This document shows, piece by piece, positions 1 through 9,602 of a stretch of DNA of 64,000 bases. This DNA is from Ensifer adhaerens (GTDB taxonomy: Bacteria; Pseudomonadota; Alphaproteobacteria; Rhizobiales; Rhizobiaceae): positions 496,001 to 560,000 of the forward strand of contig NZ_PNFP01000002.1 of assembly GCF_002940685.1 (NCBI RefSeq), read 5' to 3'. The notes below the pieces were generated by a model. The model was given only the letters and a program-made list of their open reading frames with translations, searched no databases and was not told the DNA's origin. A program made the translations under genes and the position numbers. Every line of letters starts with the position of its first letter. Within the stretch, counting starts at the first letter, position 1.

Positions 1-140
1 TCGTTACCGGCCCCGCCATAGAGAAAGTCGTTCCCAAGCCCGCCGTCCAGCGTGTCATTGGCGCCGAGACCCCAGATATTGTCGTTTTCGTCTGTCCCGA
101 ACAGGGTGTTGTTCGCATCAGTGCCGACTATCTTTGCCAT
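1..140 (-). CDS. RTX (hemolysin-type calcium-binding repeat) protein, N-terminal part only
   Basis: Read on the minus strand, the ATG at 140 opens a frame that runs off the left edge after about 46 codons. It begins MAKIVGTDANNTLFGT and continues with GLGANDTLDGGLGND, the glycine/aspartate nonapeptide pattern of RTX calcium-binding repeats. A strong AGGAGG ribosome site lies just upstream (about 148-153), which fixes the start. Proteins of this family are normally exported by a type I secretion system through a C-terminal signal, which lies outside the window, and fold on binding calcium outside the cell. The specific function (protease, lipase, nodulation factor or adhesin) cannot be told from the visible repeats. 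Confidence 0.8.
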   Translation of the reverse strand, partial: MAKIVGTDANNTLFGTDENDNIWGLGANDTLDGGLGNDFLYGGAGN

Positions 141-831
141 TGTTTTCATCCTCCTGAAAGCAACCTATAATCAAGCAACAATTGCAAACAAGTATTATGT
201 TTTTTAATTGCAGTAATTTATTGTACTTCAATTATAATTCAAAAATGAAATCAATATCCATCACCGTCATGCAAATAACTGAAAGCCGGCGAGATCCTGG
301 AACAACTGGCATTGAGATCGATGACGCTAGCCGGAAGCGCCCGAGCCAGACGCGATACGGCTGGCAAGATTTGGATTTACGATTGTTAGTAGTTTCTGAT
401 GTTTCCTTCGGCTTTCGCTACTGACGTCGAGATGACGGAAGGTGGCGCGGTAACTGTGTGCCGCGGGCTGTTGAGCAAGATGGGAGGTGCTCATGCGACG
501 GGGACAGATGTCACGCCCGGGGAATGGGGGCAGGTGCACGGCGTCCAAAACGTCGGTTGGTACCGTTTCCGACTGGGGGTATTCGAGGGGCTGCTATTTC
601 CCCTTGCCGGGAATTGGGGCGTCGTGCCATTGGGCGACGGCACGTATCAGTTTCATCCGGAGGCTGCTGTACCGCGCCATTAAGAGCCAAGTTCATCTGC
701 GGCGGGGCATGCAGGCGGCGCCGAGGTTAAAGAAATCGTGATCCGCGCCGAGCTGTGCACGGGTGCTTTTAAGCCTTGCCGCCCGCGTCCCGACGCTGCA
801 AAGTTTGCGGCATATTCGCAAGGGGACATGA
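141..831. other. Intergenic region without a convincing gene
   Basis: The first hundred bases (about 170-270) are AT-rich and may carry the promoter of the divergent RTX gene. The rest has only short overlapping ORFs with no recognisable domain and no good ribosome site. I see no RNA gene or repeat here. Confidence 0.5.
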
Positions 832-1749
832 ATGGCGCTCAGCTACGCGATCTACGACGTCTTCACCGACAGGCAACTCGAGGGCAATCCGCTGGCCGTG
901 GTCTTCGGCGCCGACTGGCTGGACGACGGGGCGATGCAGGCGATCGCGCAGGAATTCAACCTGTCGGAGACGGTGTTCATCCGCAGGCCAGGCGGTGCTG
1001 CGCATACGGCAAAGCTCAGGATTTTCACGCCCGCCCAGGAGCTGCCGTTTGCCGGGCATCCGACCGTCGGCGCGGCAGTCGCGATCGCCGAGGCCCAGCA
1101 AGGCACGACGGAGGAAGGCATCGACCTCGTTCAGGTGCTGGAGGAGAAGGTGGGGCCGGTGCGCTGTGCCGTGCGGCTCAAGCCCGGGCAGGCAAGCTTT
1201 GCCGAATTCGACCTGCCGCGAAAATCGGTCAGGCTCGACGCACGCTTCGACCGGCAGGCGATCGCCGATGCGCTGAGCCTGAAGCTCTCGCAGATCGGTT
1301 TCGAGAATCACGTGCCCTCGTTCTGGAGTGCGGGCGCGCCCTTCGTCATGGTGCCGGTGCACGACGTGGCTGCCGCCGCTGCGATCGAGTTCGATTCGCT
1401 GCGCTGGGAGCAACTGACGCCGATGGCGGAAGGGCGGCTTGCCGCGGCCTATGTCTATTGTCGCGGCGGCGTGAACCACACGGCGCGCTTCCACGCCCGC
1501 AAGTTCGGCCCCGGTGCCGGCAATCTCGAGGATGCCGCGACCGGCTCGGCGGTGGCCGCCCTTTCCGGCGCAATCCACCACTTCGACCAGTTCGTCGACG
1601 GTCACCACCCGGTGCTCGTCGAGCAGGGCGTGGAAATGGGACGGCCGTCCTTCATCCACCTGCATCTCGACATCTCGGGCGGCGAAATCAGCAACGCCCG
1701 CATCGGCGGCCATGCGGTCAAGATCGCAGCCGGCGAACTCTATGTGTGA
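832..1749 (+). CDS. PhzF family isomerase/epimerase-like protein
   Basis: This 305-residue protein has the normal length of the PhzF/diaminopimelate-epimerase-fold family. The N-terminal lobe shows YDVFTDRQLEGNPLAVVF, then LSETVF, which carries the glutamate that acts as general acid/base in PhzF. GHPTVGAA follows. The C-terminal lobe carries the second glycine-rich segment, GPGAGNLEDAATGSA. These are the hallmark motifs. PhzF itself isomerises dihydro-3-hydroxyanthranilate in phenazine synthesis, but no other phenazine gene is nearby, so this is probably one of the many family members of unknown substrate. AGGGGAC precedes the ATG at 832. Cytoplasmic; no operon partner. Confidence 0.9.
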   Translation: MALSYAIYDVFTDRQLEGNPLAVVFGADWLDDGAMQAIAQEFNLSETVFIRRPGGAAHTAKLRIFTPAQELPFAGHPTVGAAVAIAEAQQGTTEEGIDLVQVLEEKVGPVRCAVRLKPGQASFAEFDLPRKSVRLDARFDRQAIADALSLKLSQIGFENHVPSFWSAGAPFVMVPVHDVAAAAAIEFDSLRWEQLTPMAEGRLAAAYVYCRGGVNHTARFHARKFGPGAGNLEDAATGSAVAALSGAIHHFDQFVDGHHPVLVEQGVEMGRPSFIHLHLDISGGEISNARIGGHAVKIAAGELYV

Positions 1750-1800
1750 GGCGCGCGGACCGCTTGCAAGCTTCCGTTCGAACGGTGCTTTAGCGCGTGA

Positions 1801-2400
1801 TTACGGGCTTGAGCCAGCGATTGAACTCATAGTGCAGGCCTCCCCCGACATGGCTGCGCGCTGAACGCAATCGCAAGCCGTCTCCCATTGCGCCAAGAAC
1901 CTGTATGGGCTCTCGCCCGCACCGAGCGTATCGAAGCATTCGGGCTGCTCGGCTGGGCCGAAGAAACGCAGGCTGCGCGTCCCATAGTCACGATCGACGG
2001 CGCCCAGATAGCGCCACGTGGACGAGTCGGTGCGCTTTGACTCCATACTGTCTACTTCAGATGGCTCTCTGCCTTCAGGAACGGTGACCAACGTTGCAAC
2101 GCCACCTGCACCCAATGCAGCGATCCAGCCTTCGGATGTCAAATACAGGCCCGTCCGTTGAGCAGGCCCCCAATCTTCCCACATCCATTTGTCGAAGACG
2201 CCAAACGGAGTTCTGACGCTGATGTAATAGTCGTCACCGTTCCGACCGACGCGCACCGTAGTCTGGTTGTTCGGGAGTGATATTTCCACTGCGTCGCGAT
2301 TGGGGAGAAAGAGCAGGCCAACCCCCAACAGGATCGCGGTGGTTATCTTGTTCCGGCGGACGAGTCCGACGATGCGGTTCCTAAGAATACCAGCGTTCAT
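1801..2400 (-). CDS. Hypothetical protein with one N-terminal membrane segment
   Basis: 199 residues. Residues about 19-33 (TTAILLGVGLLFLP) follow a basic stretch (RNRIVGLVRRNK) and look like a signal anchor, so most of the protein would face the periplasm. The remainder is polar, with aromatic patches (KWMWEDWGP) and a Cys pair (ACDCVQ) near the end. I do not recognise a family. It is read towards phzF, convergent with it, and stands alone. It could be an orphan immunity-type or lipoprotein-like accessory protein, but nothing in the sequence proves a role. Confidence 0.6.
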   Translation of the reverse strand: MNAGILRNRIVGLVRRNKITTAILLGVGLLFLPNRDAVEISLPNNQTTVRVGRNGDDYYISVRTPFGVFDKWMWEDWGPAQRTGLYLTSEGWIAALGAGGVATLVTVPEGREPSEVDSMESKRTDSSTWRYLGAVDRDYGTRSLRFFGPAEQPECFDTLGAGESPYRFLAQWETACDCVQRAAMSGEACTMSSIAGSSP

Positions 2401-2539
2401 GAATTGTCCCCACTGCCTGCGCGCTGCTTTCCGCCGATAAGACCGAACGGGATTTGGAAACAGTTCCAGTTATTGGAAACCGGCAAGCCGAAGATTCTTT
2501 AGGAAAAGGGAAAGATAATCATTGTTTTAGGAGAAGTAT

Positions 2540-2615
<76 letters not shown>

Positions 2616-2977
2616 ATCCGTGGCGTGGCTTTAGCGCACGAGGCTGTCGCACTCAAGAGGAAATCGTATCGCGTCACCGTTAAATCACAGCCGAGTTTCA
2701 ACCTCGCCGCAGCGTGAAAATGATCGCCCATTCATTGCGCGCGTGTGCTGGCTGAAGGTGGGTTTCGTTGCCCGTTGTCTCCCAACTGCGGCAGGGTAGG
2801 CTGTGCCGGGGCACGAGGAGTGCGCCCGTCTTTGTCGGACAACCTGTTCTCCACAGGGCTGCGCCTGGTCATGCAAGGTTTTTCAAAAAAATTTCACAAA
2901 GCCGCTGGACAACCCAACCGAACGCCTTTATACGCCCCCTCACGACAGCAGCGGGACACGCCGCAGCGGTCGCGGAT
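2616..2977. other. Divergent promoter region between the two tRNA-Lys genes
   Basis: About 360 bases separate the two head-to-head tRNA genes. No credible ORF is present. The region must hold the promoters of both tRNAs. A short run (TTTTTCAAAAAAATTTC) lies near 2880. Confidence 0.5.
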
Positions 2978-3053
<76 letters not shown>

Positions 3054-3330
3054 AATCTTCTCCTAAAGCGCTGATTAGACTAAATTATCGTTTCTGCGGC
3101 CTTGTTCCAAGTGGCGCTGCTTCGCGGTAGTTGCGGTCTCCATCCCAGTTCAAAATCGACATCTCGGGTTATCCGGCCCTTTCATGCGAGCTTTGCAGGC
3201 AACAGCGCGTCAGCAAGCGGCGGAGAACACGTAGCAACCGGAATTGCGCTGAGCCGTTAACCCCGGTCATCACAACTATCGGGGAGTGTTCGCTGGCCCC
3301 GCTCGTGGGTGACAGCGAACACGTAGAGAC

Positions 3331-4122
3331 TCACTGTTGCGCGCGCCTTTCCTCGAGCAGCGCTCGGCTTGGATGTAGGTGCGGATTTTCGGGTAGGAGT
3401 AGTGGCTTTCCATGGAACGCGAGACTTAAAGCCTCGTCGGCAACCGAGTAGGGGCCATCTGTGCCTTCGGGATCATAGTACGCGATCCGATACTCAGGCG
3501 AAATATCAATTGATCCATCATCAAAGAGCTTGTGGTGATTAGCGCAGAGGGCGATCCCATTGCGCGGATCGACGCGCAACTCGTGACGAGGGTCTCCAAA
3601 CGGCACAATATGGGCAGCCTGCAAGGTGGACGGAAAACTCATCTCGCAAATTGCGCACTGATGCCCGTAGGCGCGAAGTACCGCTTTGCTAAACACTCTT
3701 TGCTGATTGCCGCGCGACAAGACGGATACGTATTTATCCGCATGGTGTGGATTGATGGTGAGGTCGTCAGCAATCCTGTTCAACTCACTTTGTTGAAGAT
3801 TGGAGAATGGATTCGGAATTGCCTGCCAATTCTGGGAGTAGAGCTCTTCCAAATCACGTTCATTACCAGGCTCACCCAGAAAGCCTCGGCCTTGCACACC
3901 AGTGCTCGCGGAAACCAGAAGGGCGGTTAGGCGCGGCAGTCCGTCTTCCAAGCAATGGTCCTGTATCAATCCCAGCGGATACGCTATTGGGCGGTGGTGA
4001 ATGCCTATAGCTGTGGCTGCCTCCTTGTAGGTCAACGGAGGGCGCCGGTTCTGCGCCGCACGAGTAAGCACATCCCAAAGCAGCCCGGCTCTATGTTCGT
4101 GGTCAACGGGTTCTGAAGCCAT
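3331..4122 (-). CDS. HNH endonuclease domain protein
   Basis: 263 residues from the ATG at 4122, which has GAGAGAGAA upstream; an in-frame start 23 codons earlier lacks such a site. The C-terminal third carries an HNH_2-type core: CAICEMSF (zinc cysteines), then AAHIVPF, then NGIALCANHHKLFDDG with the paired histidines. The N-terminal part (TYKEAATAIGIHHRPIAYPLG) looks like a small winged-helix or specificity region. Such stand-alone proteins are usually putative restriction-type DNA nucleases. It stands alone beside the tRNA-Lys pair and may be part of a small island. Target unknown. Confidence 0.85.
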   Translation of the reverse strand: MASEPVDHEHRAGLLWDVLTRAAQNRRPPLTYKEAATAIGIHHRPIAYPLGLIQDHCLEDGLPRLTALLVSASTGVQGRGFLGEPGNERDLEELYSQNWQAIPNPFSNLQQSELNRIADDLTINPHHADKYVSVLSRGNQQRVFSKAVLRAYGHQCAICEMSFPSTLQAAHIVPFGDPRHELRVDPRNGIALCANHHKLFDDGSIDISPEYRIAYYDPEGTDGPYSVADEALSLAFHGKPLLLPENPHLHPSRALLEERRAQQ

Positions 4123-4649
4123 TTTCTCTCTCGTCTTTTTGCGGAACCCAGCGTGTGCCGGGTTGCTAGTATCGGTGATTAGCGGCAGCACAGGCGCTGC
4201 CTCTATTTAAGTACATTATCCCTCTATTGTCTGGCGAGAGAGCAGTCGACACGAGTCGCAATCAGGAGTCGAGTCGAACCAATCGGGCGCCTGCTTGGTC
4301 CGTCCTCGTGAGCGGACGCAATGAACGCATGCGTATGCCGTGGCTTGGTGGCAGGAGCGCCAACATCTACCTTGGACCTCCGCTCCGGACAGTTGCGAAA
4401 TCGATTCATTCGTCGCCCATCAGTCAGGCTTGCGGCAGACACGCTTGTGGCGGCAAAAATCAGCTCTGGGGTGTCCGCCAAGGGGGGGGGGCGCCGATCC
4501 TATGGAGTAGGTCCAGCCCACAACTTCCGCCTGTTGCTTGTCTGCAACATGCCTCTTTTCAATCCCGCTGCCGCAGATTGTCCTCTTGCGAACAAAGTAA
4601 TCCTGTGTAATTTTCAGCAAATCGGAGCTCAAACTAGAGGAGGCATACG

Positions 4650-4745
4650 ATGAATTTCAATTTTGTTCAGATGCTCGCCTCTGGTGGAATGGCTCGCTCG
4701 TCACGACGAGTGTGCCATAATCCAGTGTTTTACTTCGGCGCGTAA
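4650..4745 (+). CDS. Possible 31-residue peptide with a strong ribosome site
   Basis: AGAGGAGG at 4636-4643 sits at good distance before ATG 4650, which opens a 31-codon frame (MNFNFVQMLASGG... ending FYFGA). No family is recognised. The ribosome site is the only support; it may be a leader peptide or a decayed gene start. The rest of 4123-4876 holds no convincing gene; a run of nine G lies near 4487. Confidence 0.3.
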   Translation: MNFNFVQMLASGGMARSSRRVCHNPVFYFGA

Positions 4746-4876
4746 TCGCGTCCTGAGTTCCGGCTTTTCTTAACTTCCATTTTGACTTGATGTGACCGGT
4801 TCCCGGAACGTAGATCCGTGCCCGCGCGCATCCATAATCTAGAGGACCCGACCGCGTCTTGCGGCGGGGAATAATC

Positions 4877-5137
4877 ATGCGCGAATTGCAACTCACTACC
4901 GCTGGCGCCTTGCCGGCGATCATGGACGACCTGTTTCGAACCTTCGGTTTCCGCCGCACGGTCGGCGCTTTCCTCGTTGCTGCCTGGAGGCGTCAGCGGA
5001 CGCTCAACCAGCTCGGCCACCTCTCCGATCGCATGCTTCGCGATATCGGCGTGGAGGAGGGCGTGAAGAAGCCCGAGATAGCCGACGTTTCTCTCTGGCA
5101 GATGCCGGTCGGTTATCCCGTGACAAGGCACAACTGA
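4877..5137 (+). CDS. DUF1127 domain small protein
   Basis: 86 residues from ATG 4877 (GGCGGGGAA upstream). The C-terminal half has the DUF1127 signature: a basic helix WRRQRTLNQLGHLSDRMLRDIGV. Short DUF1127 proteins are abundant in Rhizobiales. Those studied in Agrobacterium affect phosphate/carbon metabolism and RNA turnover, but the role of this copy is unknown. It is longer at the N-terminus than the usual 45-50 residue forms. Monocistronic, followed at once by a hairpin. Confidence 0.85.
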   Translation: MRELQLTTAGALPAIMDDLFRTFGFRRTVGAFLVAAWRRQRTLNQLGHLSDRMLRDIGVEEGVKKPEIADVSLWQMPVGYPVTRHN

Positions 5138-5159
5138 GGCCCGCGTCAACGGGCCTCAG
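5134..5159 (+). terminator. Hairpin after the DUF1127 gene
   Basis: CTGAGGCCCG (5134-5143) pairs perfectly with CGGGCCTCAG (5150-5159) across a 6-nt loop, starting inside the stop codon of the DUF1127 gene. There is no T-run, so termination efficiency is uncertain. Confidence 0.55.
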
Positions 5160-5653
5160 GCTGCGCCGCAACCGGTGGCCGATGACCTCGGCTAACCGGG
5201 CGGCGAGCTTGGCGGCGCAGTCATGCCGGATCATCGCAGCGGCGAGGTTCTCCCGCTCCTTGCCCGTCGCCTTGAATTTTGCCTCTGCCATCTCCCGGCA
5301 CCAGCCGGCGTCAAGAACGTCTTCCGGGATGTGCGGAATGCAGGAAGAAAGAAAGAGCAGAGAAGAGAAGAGAGGAAGACAACGCGCATTCGGAACTCCT
5401 GGCCGGGGCCCGTATTGATAGCGCCGGTTTTAGTGAAGGTCGGGTATAGAAAGCCCCGTGTCCGGATCGTAGAAACCAACGGCTTCAACGCGTGAGGATG
5501 ACCTCGCACAACCGGATTGCCGGTTTTCCCTGATTATATCGACCTGCGCGCTTGCCCGCCTTGCTCAATTAGCTATGACGGTAATGAAGCCGGAGCGGGG
5601 CAAGGCCCATCTTCTATCCGGCACTTGGAACGGCGGGTGGAAGTGCAGCACCG
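5160..5653. other. Intergenic region, nothing recognised
   Basis: Only short overlapping ORFs without domains. A purine-rich stretch (AGAAAGAAAGAGCAG) lies near 5345. The promoter of the oxidoreductase/methyltransferase pair presumably lies near the right end. Confidence 0.4.
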
Positions 5654-7225
5654 ATGACGGATACCAGGAACATTATTGACGCGCGCGCTTGCAGCGACGA
5701 GGTCCTGCAGGCGATCGGCTCCGATGTGCTGATCGTCGGATCCGGGGCTGCTGCCTGCGCCATGGCGACGCGGCTTTTGACCGAGGGGTTGAAGGTCACG
5801 CTGCTTGAAACCGGAGACAATCTCGTCAACTCCGACAGCTCGCCCTTCTTCGAGATCGACAACCAGGAGCCGTTCGGGCTTTCCTTCCAGATCGGCGGGG
5901 CGACGAACCTGTGGTCCGGTCGGGTTGCGCCTCTGGAAGACGTCGACCTGACGTCCGGCAACGACTGGCCGCTGGAGCGCGCCGAACTCGATGGCTACTA
6001 CCGGCAGGCACTCGAACTGCTGCAGCTGAAGCCGATCGGCGATATCGACCGGGTGCCGGCCTATGACGGCGCGTCTGCGCCATGGCGGGATTTCGTCTCC
6101 GACCCGGCCGTCTCCGTCAAGCGCTTTCAGTGGAGCCGCCCGGCCTTCAACGGCCAGGAGTACCTGAAGGCGCTTGCGGGCAGGAACCCCGATCTTACCA
6201 TCGTCTACAATTGCCGCGTGCTGCAGCTGATCCCGAACGCCGCCGGCGACCGGGTCGGCGCGGTCAGGGCGGCTGTCGGCGAGGCGCGGGTCGTGGAGCT
6301 TTCCGCCCCGGAATTCGTGCTTTGCGCCGGCGGGCTCGAAAATCCGCGCATCATGCTGAACAGCCGAAAGGGCACGTTTCTCGCAAACGACAATATCGGC
6401 CGCTTCTTTTCCACCCATCCCAAGGCCAATGTCGGGCGCATCCATCTGTTCAAGACCGTGAAGACGGCGGGCCCGCTGTTCAGCGACCACAAGAACGGCG
6501 ACAGCTCGCTGCGTTTTGGCGTCGGCGTGCGCAAGAATGGCAAGCACGACCAGCTGAATCACTACGTTCAGTTTTCGCCGCGCTTCGAATCGATCGGGCT
6601 CAAGCTTCTCGAACATGCCCAGCATGTGGTTGCGGCCGGCGAGGGGGGCGATCGCCCGCAATCGACCTTGCGCCGCCGCCTGACCTCGGCTCTGGCGGTC
6701 GCCGGCCAGGTCGCTTTCAACGTCATCGGCAAGATGGGTTTGCTCGGGCCGGGCGGCTCGATCCTGGTGGTGCGCGGCTTCTTCGATCAGCATCCGAATG
6801 CCGAGCACAGGGTGGAGCTCGGCGAGGCGCGCGATCCGCATGGGCTGCCGAAGGGCGTCGTGCACTGGTCGCTGACCGAGGAGGACCAGGCGTCGATCCG
6901 AGATTTTCTCGACGACCTTTCCGGGCTCCTTCAGCGCCACAATATCGGCAAGCTGATCCCGACGCTGCCGCCCGTGGGCAAGCCCTGGGACATTACCGGC
7001 ATCCATTCCCATTTCATGGGAACGACACGCATGGGCCGCTCGGCCGATATGTCGGTCGTCGATCGCGACGGCCGGGTGCACGGGGTCGACAACCTCTATG
7101 CGGCGGGCGCTTCGGTCTTTACCTCCTACGGCTATGCCAACCCCGTACTGACAGTCATGGCGCTTGCAATGCTGACGGCCGATAAGATATGCCAGCGCCA
7201 CAAAACAAAGGCGGGTACTCCATGA
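5654..7225 (+). CDS. GMC-type FAD-dependent oxidoreductase
   Basis: 523 residues. Near residue 25 the N-terminal dinucleotide fold reads VLIVGSGAAACAMATRL, the FAD-binding glycine motif, and the acidic LLETGD end of strand two follows. FQIGGATNLWSGR and VLCAGGLENPRIML are typical of GMC/choline-dehydrogenase-like enzymes. The C-terminus has HFMGTTRMG and then NLYAAGASVFTSYGYANP, the catalytic His region and final FAD contact. It probably oxidises an alcohol or sugar. Its stop overlaps the start of the methyltransferase by ATGA, so the two are translationally coupled. Together with the glycosyltransferase downstream, they suggest modification of a surface glycan or secondary metabolite. Substrate unknown. 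Confidence 0.88.
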   Translation: MTDTRNIIDARACSDEVLQAIGSDVLIVGSGAAACAMATRLLTEGLKVTLLETGDNLVNSDSSPFFEIDNQEPFGLSFQIGGATNLWSGRVAPLEDVDLTSGNDWPLERAELDGYYRQALELLQLKPIGDIDRVPAYDGASAPWRDFVSDPAVSVKRFQWSRPAFNGQEYLKALAGRNPDLTIVYNCRVLQLIPNAAGDRVGAVRAAVGEARVVELSAPEFVLCAGGLENPRIMLNSRKGTFLANDNIGRFFSTHPKANVGRIHLFKTVKTAGPLFSDHKNGDSSLRFGVGVRKNGKHDQLNHYVQFSPRFESIGLKLLEHAQHVVAAGEGGDRPQSTLRRRLTSALAVAGQVAFNVIGKMGLLGPGGSILVVRGFFDQHPNAEHRVELGEARDPHGLPKGVVHWSLTEEDQASIRDFLDDLSGLLQRHNIGKLIPTLPPVGKPWDITGIHSHFMGTTRMGRSADMSVVDRDGRVHGVDNLYAAGASVFTSYGYANPVLTVMALAMLTADKICQRHKTKAGTP

Positions 7226-7953
7226 CGGAAACGACTTCCCCGGAACTGAGCGGAAAAGAACAGCGCGCGAAACGCACGCGCTGGCAGAAGCTCTCGCGGA
7301 AAAACTACTTTGGGGGCAAGCTTTCGACGAAGAACCTCGTCCGGCTGTGCCAGGAAAATGCTTCGAACAAGCGCACGATCATCGTGCACACCGAAGACGT
7401 TGACTATACTGAGTTTTTCCCGAACTCGTTCCTGGTGTCGAAGTCCGATCGCAAGAATGCCGACCTCGTCGTCGACACGCACTATCACCTCGATGCCATC
7501 GAGAGCGAAAGCTACGACATCGTGCTCTGCACCGGGCTCTTGGAGCACGTTCCCGATCCGCAGCGGCTGATCGACGACATGCGCCGGATCCTGAAGCCGA
7601 ACGGCAAGCTGATCATTTCCGCCTCCGCGGTGTTCTCCTTCCATGAGGGCCCCGAGAACTATTTCCACTTCACGCCCTTCTCCTTCAAGTTGCTGTTCAA
7701 GGATTGGAGCGAGATCGAGGACCTGCGCGGCTCGAGCATGCCGTTCGAGACGATCGGCATCCTGATGCAGCGCATCCTGCTGCAGTGCGACGTGTTTCCG
7801 CTGGCGCGCCCGTTCATCGAGCTGATGGCGCGCTCGGCCCGGTTCTTCGACGTCTTCATTACCCAGCAATACGACACGACGTGGAAGTACACCGACGATC
7901 ACAAGATCGATTCGATGATGCCGTCCAATATCCAGGCCGTGGTGAGGAAATAA
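7222..7953 (+). CDS. SAM-dependent class I methyltransferase
   Basis: 243 residues from ATG 7222, which overlaps the oxidoreductase stop. Residues about 85-135 contain a Methyltransf_11-like core: DLVVDTHYHLD, then SYDIVLCTGLLEHVPDP, then RILKPNGKLIIS. A clean GxGxG motif I is not obvious; the first strand (IIVHTEDVDY) is divergent. The protein is soluble with a basic N-terminus. A partner of the oxidoreductase upstream; the methyl acceptor is unknown. Confidence 0.8.
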   Translation: MTETTSPELSGKEQRAKRTRWQKLSRKNYFGGKLSTKNLVRLCQENASNKRTIIVHTEDVDYTEFFPNSFLVSKSDRKNADLVVDTHYHLDAIESESYDIVLCTGLLEHVPDPQRLIDDMRRILKPNGKLIISASAVFSFHEGPENYFHFTPFSFKLLFKDWSEIEDLRGSSMPFETIGILMQRILLQCDVFPLARPFIELMARSARFFDVFITQQYDTTWKYTDDHKIDSMMPSNIQAVVRK

Positions 7954-8023
7954 CGCGGGCTCGGCCCCGCGGCGACGAGGCATGCCCCGTCGCCGGCTCG
8001 CATTTGCAATCCTTGAGAAAAGG

Positions 8024-8052
8024 ATCACCCACGGACGTTGTCCGTGGGTGAT
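8024..8052. terminator. Bidirectional hairpin between convergent genes
   Basis: ATCACCCACGGAC (8024-8036) pairs perfectly with GTCCGTGGGTGAT (8040-8052) across GTT. It lies between the methyltransferase and the convergent PATTQ-repeat gene, so it can serve both. It is followed by GCGTTTT on the plus strand. Confidence 0.75.
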
Positions 8053-8083
8053 TGCGTTTTCGGCGCTGGGCGCTGTCGCTCGG

Positions 8084-8323
8084 CTACTGGCTCGTCGCAG
8101 GCTGCGTCGTTGCCGGCTGTGTGGTCGCTGGTTGCGTCGTCGACTGGTCAGTCGTTGCCGGTTGCTGGGTCGTCGCTGGCTGCTCGGTCGTTGCCGGCTG
8201 TGTCGTCGTTGTTGCCGGCGCCGTCTCAGCTGCCTGCTGGTTGGCTGCCGGTTTGAGGTAGACGACGGCAAGAATAATGAGCACGACCACAACCAGAATG
8301 CCGATGAGTGTGTTTCGATTCAT
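8084..8323 (-). CDS. Small membrane-anchored protein with PATTQ repeats
   Basis: 79 residues. Residues about 5-24 (TLIGILVVVVLIILAVVYL) form a clear membrane segment. The tail is almost wholly Pro, Ala, Thr and Gln, arranged as near-perfect PATTQ/PATTE repeats ending QPATSQ. Such tails are low-complexity periplasmic linkers. No enzymatic domain. GGAGAAG precedes the ATG. Confidence 0.75.
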   Translation of the reverse strand: MNRNTLIGILVVVVLIILAVVYLKPAANQQAAETAPATTTTQPATTEQPATTQQPATTDQSTTQPATTQPATTQPATSQ

Positions 8324-8543
8324 GCAGGCTTCTCCTCAGGTTAAGTGCCTTAGACCTGTAAATGGAGCAGCTGGTCGAATTATCAACGGCCGGGTTCGCG
8401 GGTCGGTTGAAAAAGGCCTTCAGCGGCCGCAGCCGGCGGAATTTGCCTGAGGAATGGCGCGCAACAGGTCATCTCACCGCTCCCCGGAAGCGACAAGACG
8501 ACCCAAGTTTTCGCCAGGGGCAGCGTCAAACGTTCGCCGGCTA

Positions 8544-9602
8544 TCAACCGCCTTCGTTGCGGGCTTTTGGCACAGGGGTGATGAAGCCGAGCCGCAGCAA
8601 TTGCTTCGACCCGCCGTACTTCATCGAGGATTCGGAGAAGAGCTGCAGCGCGCCGGTGCTGGCCAATGCGTCCGTCATCTTGGCATAGGCGGCCGAGCCA
8701 TCGAAGTATTGCCCATCGGCAACCGCGTCGTTGATGACCTTCTGGTAGTCGGCAAAGAACTTAAAGTGCAGCAATGTGCCGAGAATAGACGAGAAGTTGC
8801 GCTGATAGGGGAGCGGCTGGTGAATGCTGGGGCCGAAGCGACAGTCCTCGTCCCAATAGATCAGCGGATACTTGATCAGTTCCAGGTCCGATTCGAATTC
8901 GCGGTGGCGGGCGCCGCCCTTGATGGTGATCGCGCGCTTTGTCGTTGTCAGCGTATAGCCGCGGCTGTCGAAGTGATCGGCGACTTCCCAGGGCGCGCTG
9001 GTCGTCAGCTGGTCGATGTCGGCGGCACCGAGATCGACCGGGTACATGTCCAGCATCGGCGCCGGCAGGCGCGAAATCTTCACGTCCTCGAGCGCATGGA
9101 TGACCGACCAGAGCGTGCGGTTTTCGCAATCGTCATAGATCAGGAACTCGTCGGAATCGACGTTTACGTACCAGCGTTCGCCACCGTAGAGGGCAAACAG
9201 CGATTCTCTCCAGGCCCGCCCGCGCCGGGCATCCTTGTAGCGCACCGAGGATGCCCACAGGTCGACGTCCGGCTGACAGAGCAGATAGTCGCGCGTGCCG
9301 TCGGTCGAGGCATCGTCGACGCAGATGAAGCGGGTGACCCCCAGCGACCGGTAATGGGCGAGGAAGCCGGGCATGAGCTTGGCGTCGTTGCGGGTCAGGA
9401 AGATCAGCGGCAGATCATCGGGATAGAGCGACGTCTGCCCCTGGGGGCTGACACAGTGCAGATCGACCGCATAGTTCATCCTGCGCTCGCGCCTCTCGAC
9501 CTTGGTCGTCTCGTACCAGGTCGCGATGCGGTCAAAGAAGCTTCGGTCGGCGATCGACTCGGCATCGGATCGATTCTCGAAGGGATAAACGATATCGGTC
9601 AT
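8544..9602 (-). CDS. Family 2-type glycosyltransferase
   Basis: 352 residues from ATG 9602 (GGAATGAG upstream); a start at 9623 adds seven residues. The fold begins with LPLIFLTRNDAKLMPGFLAHY and a nucleotide-binding FICVDDASTDGTRDYL. The DxD-like metal motif is WYVNVDSDEFLIYDD. This matches the Glyco_tranf_2_4 type, often involved in capsule or LPS decoration. It lacks membrane segments. It is convergent with the small membrane protein. A carbohydrate-surface role fits the neighbouring oxidoreductase/methyltransferase pair, but that link is inference. Confidence 0.85.
   Translation of the reverse strand: MTDIVYPFENRSDAESIADRSFFDRIATWYETTKVERRERRMNYAVDLHCVSPQGQTSLYPDDLPLIFLTRNDAKLMPGFLAHYRSLGVTRFICVDDASTDGTRDYLLCQPDVDLWASSVRYKDARRGRAWRESLFALYGGERWYVNVDSDEFLIYDDCENRTLWSVIHALEDVKISRLPAPMLDMYPVDLGAADIDQLTTSAPWEVADHFDSRGYTLTTTKRAITIKGGARHREFESDLELIKYPLIYWDEDCRFGPSIHQPLPYQRNFSSILGTLLHFKFFADYQKVINDAVADGQYFDGSAAYAKMTDALASTGALQLFSESSMKYGGSKQLLRLGFITPVPKARNEGG

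Noticed and set aside
4487-4495. Run of nine G as phase-variation tract
   Set aside because: It lies in no supported gene, so no phase-variable product can be named.
5573-7201. Long minus-strand open frame opposite the GMC oxidoreductase
   Set aside because: Shadow of a gene with unmistakable FAD-binding and GMC motifs; the antisense has none.
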